From CBDCWT01 sp965223305 (GTDB lineage Bacteria > Planctomycetota > Planctomycetia > Pirellulales > Pirellulaceae), in NCBI GenBank assembly GCA_965223305.1, contig CBDCWT010000025.1:1-56378 (forward strand): DNA of 56,378 nucleotides, in the 5' to 3' direction. The translations under genes and the position numbers were made by a program. Position 1 is the stretch's first letter. Every line of letters begins with the position of its first letter. The notes below the pieces were generated by a model. It was given only the letters and a program-made list of their open reading frames with translations. It did not search any database and was not told where the DNA came from. Shown here in pieces: positions 24,615 to 33,414 of this stretch.

Positions 24615-24739
24615 GTAGCCGAATTCGCCAGAATTTGGCAGTCTACCAAAGCCAAACTCTGGCGAGTTCGGCTACGACTCCCGGTGAGTTCGGCTACGAC
24701 TCCGGTGAGTTCGGGCACGACTCTGGCGAGTCCTGCTAC
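24615..24739. repeat. Palindromic dispersed repeat (GTAGCCGAA family), copy b
   Basis: Starts GTAGCCGAATTCGCCAGAA and ends with an inverted unit (CTCTGGCGAGTTCGGCTAC) followed by two or three further degenerate TCGGCTACGACTC units, a small tandem expansion. It fills the gap between the convergent PEP-CTERM and DUF1501 genes. Confidence 0.85.
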
Positions 24740-24763
24740 GATCGTCAACGGCTGGAAGACGGA

Positions 24764-26104
24764 TCAGCAGATTTCTTGGATAGGCGTGGGGTCGCTGACC
24801 AAATGAGTGGGGCGGCCTTGGGGCGTGTAGAGCACCTTGCCGGGGTCAATACCCAGCTTGTGGTAGACCGTCGACACGAAATTCTCCGGGCTCAGCACCC
24901 GTTCTACGGCTGAATAGCCGTTGCGATCGGTCGCACCGACGACCATGCCGCCCGGGATCTGGCCTCCTGCCATCAGTACCGACATGGCGTTGGACCAATG
25001 ATCACGACCAGGTGTGGTTTGACCTCGCAGCACCGATAGTTTCGGTGTGCGCCCGAATTCTCCCAGCGCCAAGACCAGCGTCGAATGGAGCATTCCTCGT
25101 TGCTCCAAGTCGAGGAGCAGCGTCGAGACGGTGGCATCCCAGCGGGGAAGTCGCTTCGGCAACTTGTTGAATAGTTCCCAGTGGTGATCCCAACCCCCGT
25201 CGTAGACGGTAACAAAAGGCACGCCCGCCTCTACCAAACGTCTTGCCAACAAGCAACGCTGGCCGAAAGAGTCGCGCCCGTAGGCCTCGCGGGTCTTGTC
25301 GTCTTCGCGGCCAATGTCAAACGCCGCTTGGGCCTGTTTGGAAGTTACCAGGTCGTAGCCTTGCCGATAGTAGGAATCGAGTGCTACGACGGGGTCGCCC
25401 GCAGCTTCATCGTTCAGACGTTGCATGCGGTCGACGAGCGACTGGAGTTTCCACCGCCTGTTGAACCGGTCACCCAGTAGGTCGCGCGGCACTGCCACGT
25501 CGCGCACGCGGAAATCAGCGCCATTCGGATCGTTGGCCACAACGAAGGGGGCGTATTTCGCACCCAGAAAGTTGGGTCCTCCCGAGCGAGTCATCTTTGG
25601 CATCGAGAAATAAGACGGCAGGGCGTTGTTGCGCTCGCACATCTTCGACACCACACTTCCCATGCTCGGGTGAAAGCTGACGTAGGCGCCGCAGCCCACC
25701 GGAATCCGTGGGGGAGCTCCGGTCATCATGTAGTGATTGCCAGCGCCGTGATTTCCCTGGTTGTGGCGAATCGACCGCACGATGGTGAACTTGTCGAAGT
25801 TCGCCGCCAGCTTCGTCATGTGCTGCGAAAAATAGACGTTGGGTACTGTAGTGCCGATCGGTCCAAACTCGCCACGAATCTCAGGGGGCGCATCGGGTTT
25901 AGGGTCGAAGGTCTCAAAGTGAGTCGGGCCACCGTCCATCCAGATCAAAATGCAGGCCTGCGCGGGCGCGTCCTGGCGGTCGGATCGAGCTGCCTCTCCG
26001 CGGAGGCGAAGCGACTCGACCAGTCCTCCGCCAAACAAGGTCCCCAGTCCTAGCCGCAAGCAATTCCGACGAGTGATGCCATCGCAGTTTCTCGAAAAAC
26101 CCAT
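24764..26104 (-). CDS. DUF1501 family Tat-exported protein
   Basis: 446 aa from the ATG at 26104 (MGFSRNCDGITRRNC); an upstream in-frame start would add 16 residues and bury the leader. ITRRNCLRLGLGTLF is a twin-arginine type signal. The body carries the DUF1501 blocks ILIWMDGGPTHFETFDPK, RSIRHNQGNHGAGNHYMMTG, YGRDSFGQRCLLARRLVEAGVPFV, GGWDHHWE and LALGEFGRTPKL. The fold belongs to the alkaline phosphatase/sulfatase superfamily and metal-binding His/Asp residues are retained, but the reaction is unknown. DUF1501 genes usually sit beside a DUF1549/DUF1553 gene; this one does not, unlike the second copy at 50132. Confidence 0.93.
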   Translation of the reverse strand: MGFSRNCDGITRRNCLRLGLGTLFGGGLVESLRLRGEAARSDRQDAPAQACILIWMDGGPTHFETFDPKPDAPPEIRGEFGPIGTTVPNVYFSQHMTKLAANFDKFTIVRSIRHNQGNHGAGNHYMMTGAPPRIPVGCGAYVSFHPSMGSVVSKMCERNNALPSYFSMPKMTRSGGPNFLGAKYAPFVVANDPNGADFRVRDVAVPRDLLGDRFNRRWKLQSLVDRMQRLNDEAAGDPVVALDSYYRQGYDLVTSKQAQAAFDIGREDDKTREAYGRDSFGQRCLLARRLVEAGVPFVTVYDGGWDHHWELFNKLPKRLPRWDATVSTLLLDLEQRGMLHSTLVLALGEFGRTPKLSVLRGQTTPGRDHWSNAMSVLMAGGQIPGGMVVGATDRNGYSAVERVLSPENFVSTVYHKLGIDPGKVLYTPQGRPTHLVSDPTPIQEIC

Positions 26105-26342
26105 GGTTGGTACCTCGTCGAGTTGGACAGTTGGTGCGCCAGTGGCAGGCACGCGCTCCGCCGTGCCGTCCGCAAAGTAGCAGGCTCACTCCGTGAGCCG
26201 TCCGCAGGCGGCACACAGAACGCTCCTACTACTTGGTTTCAGACGAAGCCGCGGCGCAAGGTCTGTTGTTGGGCGGGTCCATTATATGGCCCGCGGGCTG
26301 CCGGATGCCAGCCTGATTGAAGGCTGAATAGAGCTGAATAGA

Positions 26343-28907
26343 TCAGCGGAAGTCGCGGGATCGGGTGGGGATTTTGGCCAGCAGCTGAGAGATGTCTTCT
26401 AACTGTTCGACGAGAATATGAATGGTTTCACGTTCCCGTTGCAGGCGGCCGCTTGCCAACATAACAGCGGACCGCAAGGCGGCTCTGCGATAACGATCCC
26501 ACACTTTTTGTCGAATGATCAGATTCACAGTACCTGTTTCATCTTCGAGCGTCACAAAAGTGATGCCCTTGGCCGTGCTGGGACGCTGCCGCATGAGCAC
26601 CAGTCCCGCCACTTTATAGCGGCGATCGGCTGGCAACCAGGGCAAGCGTCGAGCGGGAGCGACGCCGCGTTTGTCCAGCTCGGAGCGGATAAACTGTAGT
26701 GGATGTCCTCGTAATGACAGTTGGACAGAACGGTAGTCCGCAGCAACTTCTTCGTAAGGTTGCATCACCGGTAACTCCACTGCGGGCTCGTCGGCCGCAT
26801 GCTGCAAGAGCGGTGGTGTCTGAGAATCAACTAGCGAGCGCCACAATGCATCCCTGCGAGGAAGGTTCAGCGACTGAAAAACATCGGCCCGAGAGAGACG
26901 CTTGAGACACGCTTTGTTGAGGCCCGTACGGGTTGTGAAATCACCAAAAGATGTAAATCGTCCTGTACGGCGCGTGTCGACGATGGTCTGGCCATGCAGC
27001 GGTGAAAGACCTTGAATCATTCGCAGGCCGAGCCGCAACGCCCAGGATTTGTCCGCCCTGCCGGAAGGATTATCTCTGTGTGGTTCCGCTTCCAAAGTGC
27101 AATCCCAGTTGCTGAAGTTGATGTCGACCGGCAGCACCGATACGCCGTGCTTGCGCGCGTCGGCCACTAGTTGCGCAGGAGCATAGAACCCCATAGGCTG
27201 GCTGTTTAACAGAGCCGCGGTGAAGACCGCAGGATAGTGATGCTTGATCCACGCCGAGACATAGACCAACCGCGCAAAACTGGCAGCGTGCGATTCTGGA
27301 AAACCGTATTCTCCGAAACCGCGGATTTGGTTAAACAACCGCTCGGCAAAGTCAGCTGAATGACCACTGGCTAACATCCCCGTGATCAGCTTTTTGCGAA
27401 AACCATCAATGATCCCGGGCCTCCGCCAAGCACCCATGGCACGTCTCAGTTGATCGGCCTCTCCGGGTGTAAATCCTGCCGCCACCACGGCCAACCGCAT
27501 AGCTTGTTCCTGGAAAATCGGGACGCCCAGCGTCTTTTCCAGCACCGACTTAACTGCTTCACTGGGATACTCCGGATGTTCTTTACGCTGCCGCCGCCGC
27601 AGGTAGGGATGCACCATATTGCCTTGAATCGGGCCAGGGCGAACGATCGAGACCTCAATGACTAAGTCGTAATAACAAGCGGGCCGCAAGCGAGGCAGCA
27701 TGCTCATCTGGGCTCGGCTCTCAATTTGGAAGACGCCGATCGTATCGGCCCGCTGGATCATCTCGTAAACAGCTCGATCATCTTGAGGCACTGTTGCCAG
27801 GTTAAAACGGCGGCCAGCATGTTGTTCGATAAGCTCGAATGCTTTCTGGATCGCAGTTAACATTCCTAAGGAAAGGCAGTCGACTTTGAGAATCCCGAGG
27901 GCCTCTAGATCATCTTTGTCCCACTGAACGACCGTGCGGTCCGGCATGGCGGCATTCTCGATCGGCACCAATTCCCAGAGCGGCCCGGCGGTAATGACCA
28001 TGCCCCCCACGTGCTGTGAAAGATGACGCGGGAACCCTAAGAGCTGCTGAGATAGCCCAACCAACTGGCGAGCGATTGTGGAGTCTCCGTCCAGCCCCAC
28101 TTCGCTCAGTCGATCCGATAAGCCTTCAACATGAGCATAGCGTTCCAACGATTTGGCAATGGTATCCACACGATCCAAAGACAGTCCCAACGCTTTGCCC
28201 ACGTCCCGAATCGCTGACCGGGGTTGGTAGGTAATGACCGTAGCTGCAATGCCAGCCCGCTCGCGACCATATTTGTCATAGAGATATTGCAAGACCTCTT
28301 CACGCCGTTCGTGCTCGAAGTCCACGTCAATGTCGGGGGCCTCATTCCGCTCTTTGCTCATAAATCGTTCAAACAGAACGCCGATCTGTTCCGGGTCAAC
28401 TGAGGTCACTCCCAAACAATAACAGATCACTGAATTGGCGGCGGAACCACGACCTTGACATAAGATGCCTCGCTGACGGGCGAAACGAACCAGATCCCAG
28501 ACCGTCAAGAAATAAGCTTCGTAGTGGAGCTCTTCGACCAACTGTAACTCATGCTCAATCAGCTGCTGAACGTTGACAGGGATACCCCGCGGATAGCGCT
28601 GCCGAGCACCTTTCCAGGTCAGCTGCTTTAGATATTCCAGCGGTGTTACGCCCGGTGGCCCTAATTCGTGAGGATACTCATAGCGCAACTCGTCTAAGGA
28701 AAACGTGCACCGCCTGGCTACTTCGACGGTGCGCCGAATGGCATCTGGACAATCCGCGAACAGCTCCGCCATCTCTGCAGCAGCTTTTAGATATCGCTGG
28801 GCGTTGGGAAACCGCCGGTGTCCCAGTTCAGCTACCGTCGCGCCGTGGCGAATGGCACACAAAACCCTCTTGCAGCATTTGGCGGCCGGGAATGTGGTAA
28901 TGCACAT
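26343..28907 (-). pseudogene. dnaE2: DnaE2 error-prone polymerase, C-terminal part (polymerase core) after frameshift
   Basis: This frame encodes about 840 residues of the C-family polymerase, resuming at VLCAIRHGATVAELGHRRFPN and running through QGRGSAANS, APDIDVDFEHERREEVLQYL (palm aspartates) and RPGPIQGNMVHPYLRRR, to a C-terminal OB-fold region (GLVLMRQRPSTAKGITFVTLEDETGTVNLI). It is DnaE2 rather than DnaE1 by its context with imuA and imuB and by its length: both parts total about 1,050 aa. The normal reading frame is broken twice, near 28973 (run of four G on the plus strand) and near 28865; each break is one extra base. As it stands, the polymerase cannot be made as one chain. Confidence 0.9.
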
Positions 28908-29494
28908 CGTTTGCTGCTACGAGTGGCACACCAATGCGTGCTGCTAGGGAATTCATCGAGCGTAGGACGCCAGGGGTCATCCGGCCCTTTGTGTAGTTCA
29001 GCGAGTGCGTAGCAGCGATCGGCAAAAATGTCTTGGTAATGACGCAGGCTGGTGTCGGATGAGAAGTCGGGAATTGATCGTTGAACCTGCATGTCTCCGC
29101 TCAATACCACGCAGGCCAACAAACCTTCTTGAAAGCAAGACACATCGCCCAACGTTAAACGACAACTTCCCTTTTCAGCTCGCCGCCTTCCTACAGTAAT
29201 CAAATGAGAAAGCCGGCCATAAGCCGCTCGGTCCGTAGCCAACAGCACAACAGGCAAAGCGTCATCAGGAGTGATTTCGGCGCCGACTAGCAACTTCAAG
29301 CCAACCGCTTTGGCTGCTACGTGAGCTCGCACAACACCAGCTAGACTATTGCGATCTGTAATGGCTAGTGCTTCGTAATTCAGCTCGGCTGCCCGCATCA
29401 CAAGCTCGTCCCCGTGTGAAGCACCTTCCAAAAAAGAAAAATTGCTGCGGCAATGCAACTCCGCATAACTTTCGCGGATAGCCTGTTTGCGCAA
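28832..29494 (-). pseudogene. dnaE2: DnaE2 N-terminal fragment (PHP domain)
   Basis: The PHP-domain start of DnaE2 is intact: YAELHCRSNFSFLEGAS, ALAITDRNSLAGVVRAH and KLLVGAEIT. Family reading continues to AELHKGPDD and then leaves this frame. The next family block (GVLRSMNSLAARIGVPLVAANDVHYH) is in a second frame, and the polymerase core is in a third. Removing one C from the CCCC run at 28973-28976 and one G from the run at 28865-28867 restores a continuous protein. The fragment lies 208 nt downstream of imuB; a palindromic repeat fills that gap. Confidence 0.88.
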
Positions 29495-29600
29495 CGAGCC
29501 AGTGGTTTCGGGGCCGGCGTTTCGGTAGTGGTTGCTCGGGCATGGAGGAGTAACCCTGTTGGCAGGGCCTTAGCCCAGATGTTGTCGAATTCGTCGCGTT

Positions 29601-29682
29601 TTTTCGGAACCCGAAGCGTCAGCGAGGGAGTAACTTGCGTCGATGCACTAACCCCCCTCGCTAACGCTTCGGGTTCCGAAAA
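29601..29682. repeat. Long palindromic repeat (GGAACCCGAAGCGT family) between imuB and dnaE2
   Basis: TTTTCGGAACCCGAAGCGTC and AGCGAGGG return inverted as CCCTCGCTAACGCTTCGGG and TTCCGAAAA, giving a stem of about 27 bp with one mismatch. Related copies lie at 47973, 49747 (half) and 50028. In RNA it would form a strong hairpin ending in U on either strand and could weaken dnaE2 read-through or protect the imuAB message. Confidence 0.85.
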
Positions 29683-29702
29683 GCCAGGCAAATTCGTCAC
29701 CC

Positions 29703-31388
29703 TCAGCCCGCCAAACTGCGAAATGCGAAAAGTGCAACATCAAAACTTACGCGTCGGGTTGGCATTCCGATTAAAAATTCCCCGTGCAAAAACCAGCTGC
29801 CTGTGCTGATTTGTCGAAATAACCAAAACCGTTGACCGCAGTTTGTTTCGACTCGATAGTAATCACGTTGTATCGGATCCGCCCGCCACCAGCCGGTTTC
29901 GATTCTCTCCGGTCCCCAGCTGCGCAGCACAACATAATCACGGCTGTTCCAGCCAATACGTATGGGCGGTCCATCGGTCAAAGCTACTGAGACACGGATC
30001 CGTAATGGTCTGCGTTTGAGCCACAAAGGTCGCGCAGAGAAAAAAGCTGGAGGCAGAACCAATTTGTGATTCGGAGAAATTTTCAACGGCAACTCTTCCA
30101 TTAGCGGCTGCCAGCGAAACGCGTGCTCGGGCTGAGAATCTGGGAACAAATACGTTCGCCGTACAGCCTGTTCGCCCAGCCGTGCTGCCAGGCGGTCAAG
30201 CAACTGGCGGAACGGTTTTTGCTTTGCTAGGTCGAGAGAATCGTTGAATAGATCAGCCTGACGTGCCGAACAAGATACGGTACCGGTCACGCGCACGTAC
30301 ACTTCCACTACTTCGTGCGGCATCCGTTGCCTTTGCAGATGTGCTTGTACCATCTGAGCCAAGTATGCCGGAGACTCACAGGGTCCGACCAATCCCACGG
30401 AGAACCGAACCTGTTCACGATTCGCGCCAGACAATTGAACCAGTAACCTCTGCACTCCTTCCTGACGCGGCCGTAATTGGTCTACCAGCTGTTCAATCAA
30501 TCGCTGTAAAGCCAAAACCAGTATTTGCTGCTGGCAAATAGGCTGCAAAAATGTGTGGCTCGCTTCGGCAGGTGGTGTTTGTTTCAGCGGAACCACCTGC
30601 TCGGCGACTTGGCCCAAGGCCTGATCGAGCCGTCGTATTACTTGATTTCCTAAACGTGATGGCAAGCTAGCGCGCGGCAGCGCCTGTAGCTGACCAATCG
30701 TGCGTAAATCAAGCTCCCTGAGTGTCTGCAGTGTTTCTAGCTCCAGTCGCAGAGCAACGATTGGTAGATCTTGTAGGTAGCTAGCCTGCTCTTCAGGAGG
30801 CACAATGCGACTGAGGACGGTAGGCTTACCAGTTCCGCTTGCCCGAATCTGCTCGGGCGAGAAGTGAGCGACCGCCCAAGCGGCGCCGATCGTATCGGCA
30901 ATGGCGATTTGGACCGACAGTTGTTGCTGGCGAAATTCCCGCTCGACTTGATCGGCTAGGTGTTGTTCGCCGCGAAACAAGTGCGCTGATCCTGCTACGT
31001 CAAGCAATAACGTGTCAGGATATTGCACTTTTCTGCCGGCATAACTGCAAGGTTCCGCGAGACCCACCGTCGGAGAAAATCGTTGGCAAAGAATGGCCAA
31101 TCGCTCGAGGGCTCGCAAATCAGCCCGTTCATCGTGCTCTGCAAGAAACAGTTCCCGCGAATCTTGTGAACCCTGCAAAAGACCTCGAGCATCAGCCACT
31201 GAGATTCCCGCCTCGACACCTCGCTGAGCAGCTTGATGCGAGCAGGCCAGCACCCGTGGCCCCTGACCCCCTGTTTTCAACCGAGCGGTGTGATAAAGCA
31301 CGATCGGCCGATTTCTAAGCTCCGGTTGCGCGGCAAGCAACCTTTGCAGCGGCCAGTTTGGCAACCAGACACATAGCACCCGTTTCAT
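29703..31388 (-). CDS. imuB: ImuB, catalytically inactive Y-family polymerase homologue
   Basis: 561 aa. ImuB recruits DnaE2 to damaged DNA via the sliding clamp and partners with ImuA. The N-terminus MKRVLCVWLPNWPLQRL lines up with Y-family polymerases, but the catalytic Asp of the usual DxDxFFA motif is replaced (CVWLPNWPLQ), the expected ImuB feature. Later blocks are RVLACSHQAAQRGVEAGISVADAR, DTIGAAWAVAHFSPE, and an HhH-like ELDLRTIGQLQALPRASLPSRLG with the little-finger region after it. A long C-terminal tail follows (RDYVVLRSWGPERIETGWWR). Its start lies inside the end of imuA (74-bp overlap), so translation is probably coupled. Confidence 0.94.
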   Translation of the reverse strand: MKRVLCVWLPNWPLQRLLAAQPELRNRPIVLYHTARLKTGGQGPRVLACSHQAAQRGVEAGISVADARGLLQGSQDSRELFLAEHDERADLRALERLAILCQRFSPTVGLAEPCSYAGRKVQYPDTLLLDVAGSAHLFRGEQHLADQVEREFRQQQLSVQIAIADTIGAAWAVAHFSPEQIRASGTGKPTVLSRIVPPEEQASYLQDLPIVALRLELETLQTLRELDLRTIGQLQALPRASLPSRLGNQVIRRLDQALGQVAEQVVPLKQTPPAEASHTFLQPICQQQILVLALQRLIEQLVDQLRPRQEGVQRLLVQLSGANREQVRFSVGLVGPCESPAYLAQMVQAHLQRQRMPHEVVEVYVRVTGTVSCSARQADLFNDSLDLAKQKPFRQLLDRLAARLGEQAVRRTYLFPDSQPEHAFRWQPLMEELPLKISPNHKLVLPPAFFSARPLWLKRRPLRIRVSVALTDGPPIRIGWNSRDYVVLRSWGPERIETGWWRADPIQRDYYRVETNCGQRFWLFRQISTGSWFLHGEFLIGMPTRRVSFDVALFAFRSLAG

Positions 31389-32061
31389 CGTTCAATTCCA
31401 ATTCAATACCACGACCCGCTCCGCCGCCGCGACACCTTAACAACTCGATTTTGAAATGCCGGCCTGACATACCTGTGAACGCTTCGTGGGGCGCCTTGCC
31501 ACCTAACGGCGTCACCTTGATCTGGATGTCAGCCCACGAAGGTTGAGTGCCAAGGTGGGTGCCCCGCAGTAACAATCCCAATCCCCCTCCTTGTTCAGCC
31601 GCTAGCTGCAAACGGCGAAACACTCGATCATTTAGCTGCGAACACGAGCAAACAGCCACCGCGACACCCGCGCAGCGCAAAGCTTGTTCGTATGCCCAAA
31701 ACGTGTCGCGTTCGTTTTGTGGATACACAACAACCGTTCGCTGTAGTTCCATGCCCAAACCCTCAGCAGCTACCGGATAAAACTCGCCAGAGGGGTCGAC
31801 GACCACAAGGTTTCCGCCTCTTCGCATGTAATGAGCCGCCACGAGAAACGCCAAAATCCCCGCGCCTCGTACGCTGTTTGGGGACAACCATTCGACCAGC
31901 GACCCTGGACGAAACCCTCCCTGTGGCAAAAGAACATCCAAGGGAGCGATTCCTGTACCCCTCTCTTTATCACCCACTCCATAGGGGCTCTCCCGATAGC
32001 TCCGCTCGATTCGGCTCAGCTGCCGTGCCAATTGCTGAATTGTTTTGAGCCGTCTGTCCAC
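31315..32061 (-). CDS. imuA: ImuA, RecA-like mutasome component
   Basis: 248 aa, GTG start with GAGGAGG 8-9 nt upstream. The core is RecA/SulA-like: FRPGSLVEWLSPN replaces the RecA Walker A region, GNLVVVDPSGEFYPVAAEG and GLGLLLRGTHLGTQPSWADIQIKV follow. ImuA acts with ImuB and DnaE2 in damage-induced mutagenesis. It is the first gene of the imuA-imuB-dnaE2 cassette and a GTAC-N4-GTAC palindrome lies 28-47 nt before its start, a likely LexA operator. Unlike many ImuA proteins it lacks a clear Walker A lysine, as is common in this family. Confidence 0.9.
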   Translation of the reverse strand: MDRRLKTIQQLARQLSRIERSYRESPYGVGDKERGTGIAPLDVLLPQGGFRPGSLVEWLSPNSVRGAGILAFLVAAHYMRRGGNLVVVDPSGEFYPVAAEGLGMELQRTVVVYPQNERDTFWAYEQALRCAGVAVAVCSCSQLNDRVFRRLQLAAEQGGGLGLLLRGTHLGTQPSWADIQIKVTPLGGKAPHEAFTGMSGRHFKIELLRCRGGGAGRGIELELNDETGAMCLVAKLAAAKVACRATGA

Positions 32062-32088
32062 TAGTTCCGCCTCCTCGAACCGCTAGAT

Positions 32089-32108
32089 TAGTGTACTAAC
32101 GTACACTA
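32089..32108 (-). promoter_or_regulatory. Candidate LexA/SOS operator upstream of imuA
   Basis: TAGTGTAC and GTACACTA are perfect inverted repeats around the spacer TAAC. The GTAC-N4-GTAC core resembles the cyanobacterial-type LexA consensus (RGTACNNNDGTWC). The position, 28-47 nt before the imuA start codon, fits an operator overlapping the promoter. The link to LexA is inference from placement; no second site is available in the window for comparison. Confidence 0.6.
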
Positions 32109-32144
32109 GTCAAGGTGATTCGAAAATCCTGCGGACATCGACTT

Positions 32145-32175
32145 CACCCTCCCGCTCGGAGGGTCGTGCAGCTTC
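32145..32175. repeat. Dispersed repeat (CTCGGAGGGTCGTGCAGCTT), short unit
   Basis: CACCCTCCCGCTCGGAGGGT followed by CGTGCAGCTTCTAAAG matches the unit at 23113-23141 with one extra G. It sits between the candidate imuA operator and the 181-bp CCGGAACAAGCG-family element. Confidence 0.7.
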
Positions 32176-32204
32176 TAAAGTCATCTGTTTGCCAGGGTTT
32201 AGTC

Positions 32205-32385
32205 GTAGGCCGGGACAAGCGGCAGGAAAGATGGCGGCTCTGACATGAGGTGACGCCGCGCTGTTCCGGCGGCACCAAGTTCGATGCACTCCGTGTTGGT
32301 TGCCTAACCGGCGCGTGCCGGAACTGCGCGGCGGGGAAATCGTAGGCTGATGGAAGCTTCTTTTGCGCCGCTTGTTCCGGCCTAC
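32205..32385. repeat. Inverted-ended repeat (GTAGGCCGGAACAAGCGGC family), copy 1
   Basis: GTAGGCCGGGACAAGCGGC at the left returns inverted as GCCGCTTGTTCCGGCCTAC at the right; inner arms such as GTTCCGGCGGCACC and CCGGAACTGCGCGG pair too. The second copy is at 49833-49988. At 181 bp with inverted ends it may be a non-autonomous mobile element, but no target duplication is evident. Confidence 0.75.
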
Positions 32386-32399
32386 CGCTGCGGAGGCTG

Positions 32400-32705
32400 T
32401 GCAGCTTTTTCGCTTCGCAAACCTGTGGACATCCACCTCACCCTCCCGCTTGCGGGACGGTCGGACGCGTAGCGTCCGGGGAGGGCTACCCGAGAGTGAT
32501 CGCCCTGAGGCGCGCCCCTCTCTCCGGCCCCCCGGGGAGGTCGTGCAACTTCTTGCGCTGCATGCAGTCCGCCAAACTCTGGCGAGTTCGGCTACGCTCC
32601 AAATCAGCCGCTGGGCGTTACGGTTCCCCCACGAAACCGACGCGTAGTGTCCGGCGAGGACTCCCCCCGAAGGGGAGAGTGAAGAAAGACGAAAACACGC
32701 ACGAA
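32400..32705. repeat. Composite dispersed repeat block, copy 2, with a GTAGCCGAA half-unit
   Basis: It carries GTGCAGCTTTTTCGCTTCG, CACCTCACCCTCCCGCTTG, GGTCGGACGCGTAGCGTCC, GGAGAGTGAAGAAAGACGAA and a nested half unit of the GTAGCCGAA family (32571-32595, CTCTGGCGAGTTCGGCTAC), plus the inverted AATCAGCCGCTGGGCGTTA element also seen at 44730 and 45138. Order and content match copy 1 at 23318-23500. Confidence 0.7.
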
Positions 32706-32706
32706 G

Positions 32707-33414
32707 TTAGACCTCTCCGCGCAGGTACTGCTTTCGCCGTTTATCCGGTAGCCGTTCAATGGCGTAACGAAGCATCGTTCGTGGCATCGACCGATAGTGT
32801 CCGTGTAGGAACTTCTCTAGCACTCCTAGATCGCGTTTGCCGACCTCACGAAGCATCCAACCAACCGCTTTGTGGATCAGATCATGATCATGGTGCAACA
32901 ACTTCTCGGCAATGCGGAGCGTATCGGCGAAGTCGTCATGTCGGATGAAGTGATAGGTGGCGATGATCGCGATCCGCTGTTTCCAGACGTCGTCGGTTGC
33001 CGCCCAGTCATCGAGCAGCGAGCGGTCCTTGCTCTCCAAATGCCGCCCAACAATCTTCGCCGCCGACGCGTCGACTAAATCCCAGTTGTTAACGCGATCT
33101 AGCTTGGCCACATAGAGGTCGAAGATCTCTTGCCGTCGCTCAGAGTCGGCGCGTTGGTATTGACCGACTAAGATGAGCAACGCGGTGAGACGGCACTCGT
33201 GGTGCCGATCGTCCAGCAGCTGCCGGATCACCTTGTGGTTGACATCCTTGAACCGTTTGGCGACTTTTCGTTGGCGCGGCACGGTGACGCCCAAGAAGCG
33301 ATCGCCTTCTCCGTATTCACCCTGGCCGCATTTGAAGAATCGCGGGTAGAAAGCCGCCTTCTCCGGATCAGCGTGCTGGTGGAGCGCAGTCTTGACGGCG
33401 GTTTTGGTAGCCAC
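32707..33414 (-). CDS. AlkD-like DNA alkylation repair protein
   Basis: 235 aa, GTG start. The whole chain is helical HEAT-like repeats of the AlkD family, DNA glycosylases that remove 3-methyladenine and 7-methylguanine. Family blocks are FYPRFFKCGQGEYGEGDRFLG, VTVPRQRKVAKRF, ECRLTALLILVGQ, NWDLVDASAAKIVGRHL and the C-terminal HKAVGWMLREVGKRD with MPRTMLRYAIERL. The Trp and Asp in VNNWDLVD match the AlkD active-site region. It lies downstream of the SOS mutasome on the same strand but is separated by about 645 bp of repeats, so it probably has its own promoter. Confidence 0.92.
   Translation of the reverse strand: MATKTAVKTALHQHADPEKAAFYPRFFKCGQGEYGEGDRFLGVTVPRQRKVAKRFKDVNHKVIRQLLDDRHHECRLTALLILVGQYQRADSERRQEIFDLYVAKLDRVNNWDLVDASAAKIVGRHLESKDRSLLDDWAATDDVWKQRIAIIATYHFIRHDDFADTLRIAEKLLHHDHDLIHKAVGWMLREVGKRDLGVLEKFLHGHYRSMPRTMLRYAIERLPDKRRKQYLRGEV

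Noticed and set aside
24640..24740. Tandem TCGGCTACGACTC units looked like a small CRISPR-like or VNTR array.
   Set aside because: Units are imperfect, separated by few bases, and belong to the GTAGCCGAA palindrome family; no spacer pattern and no cas genes.
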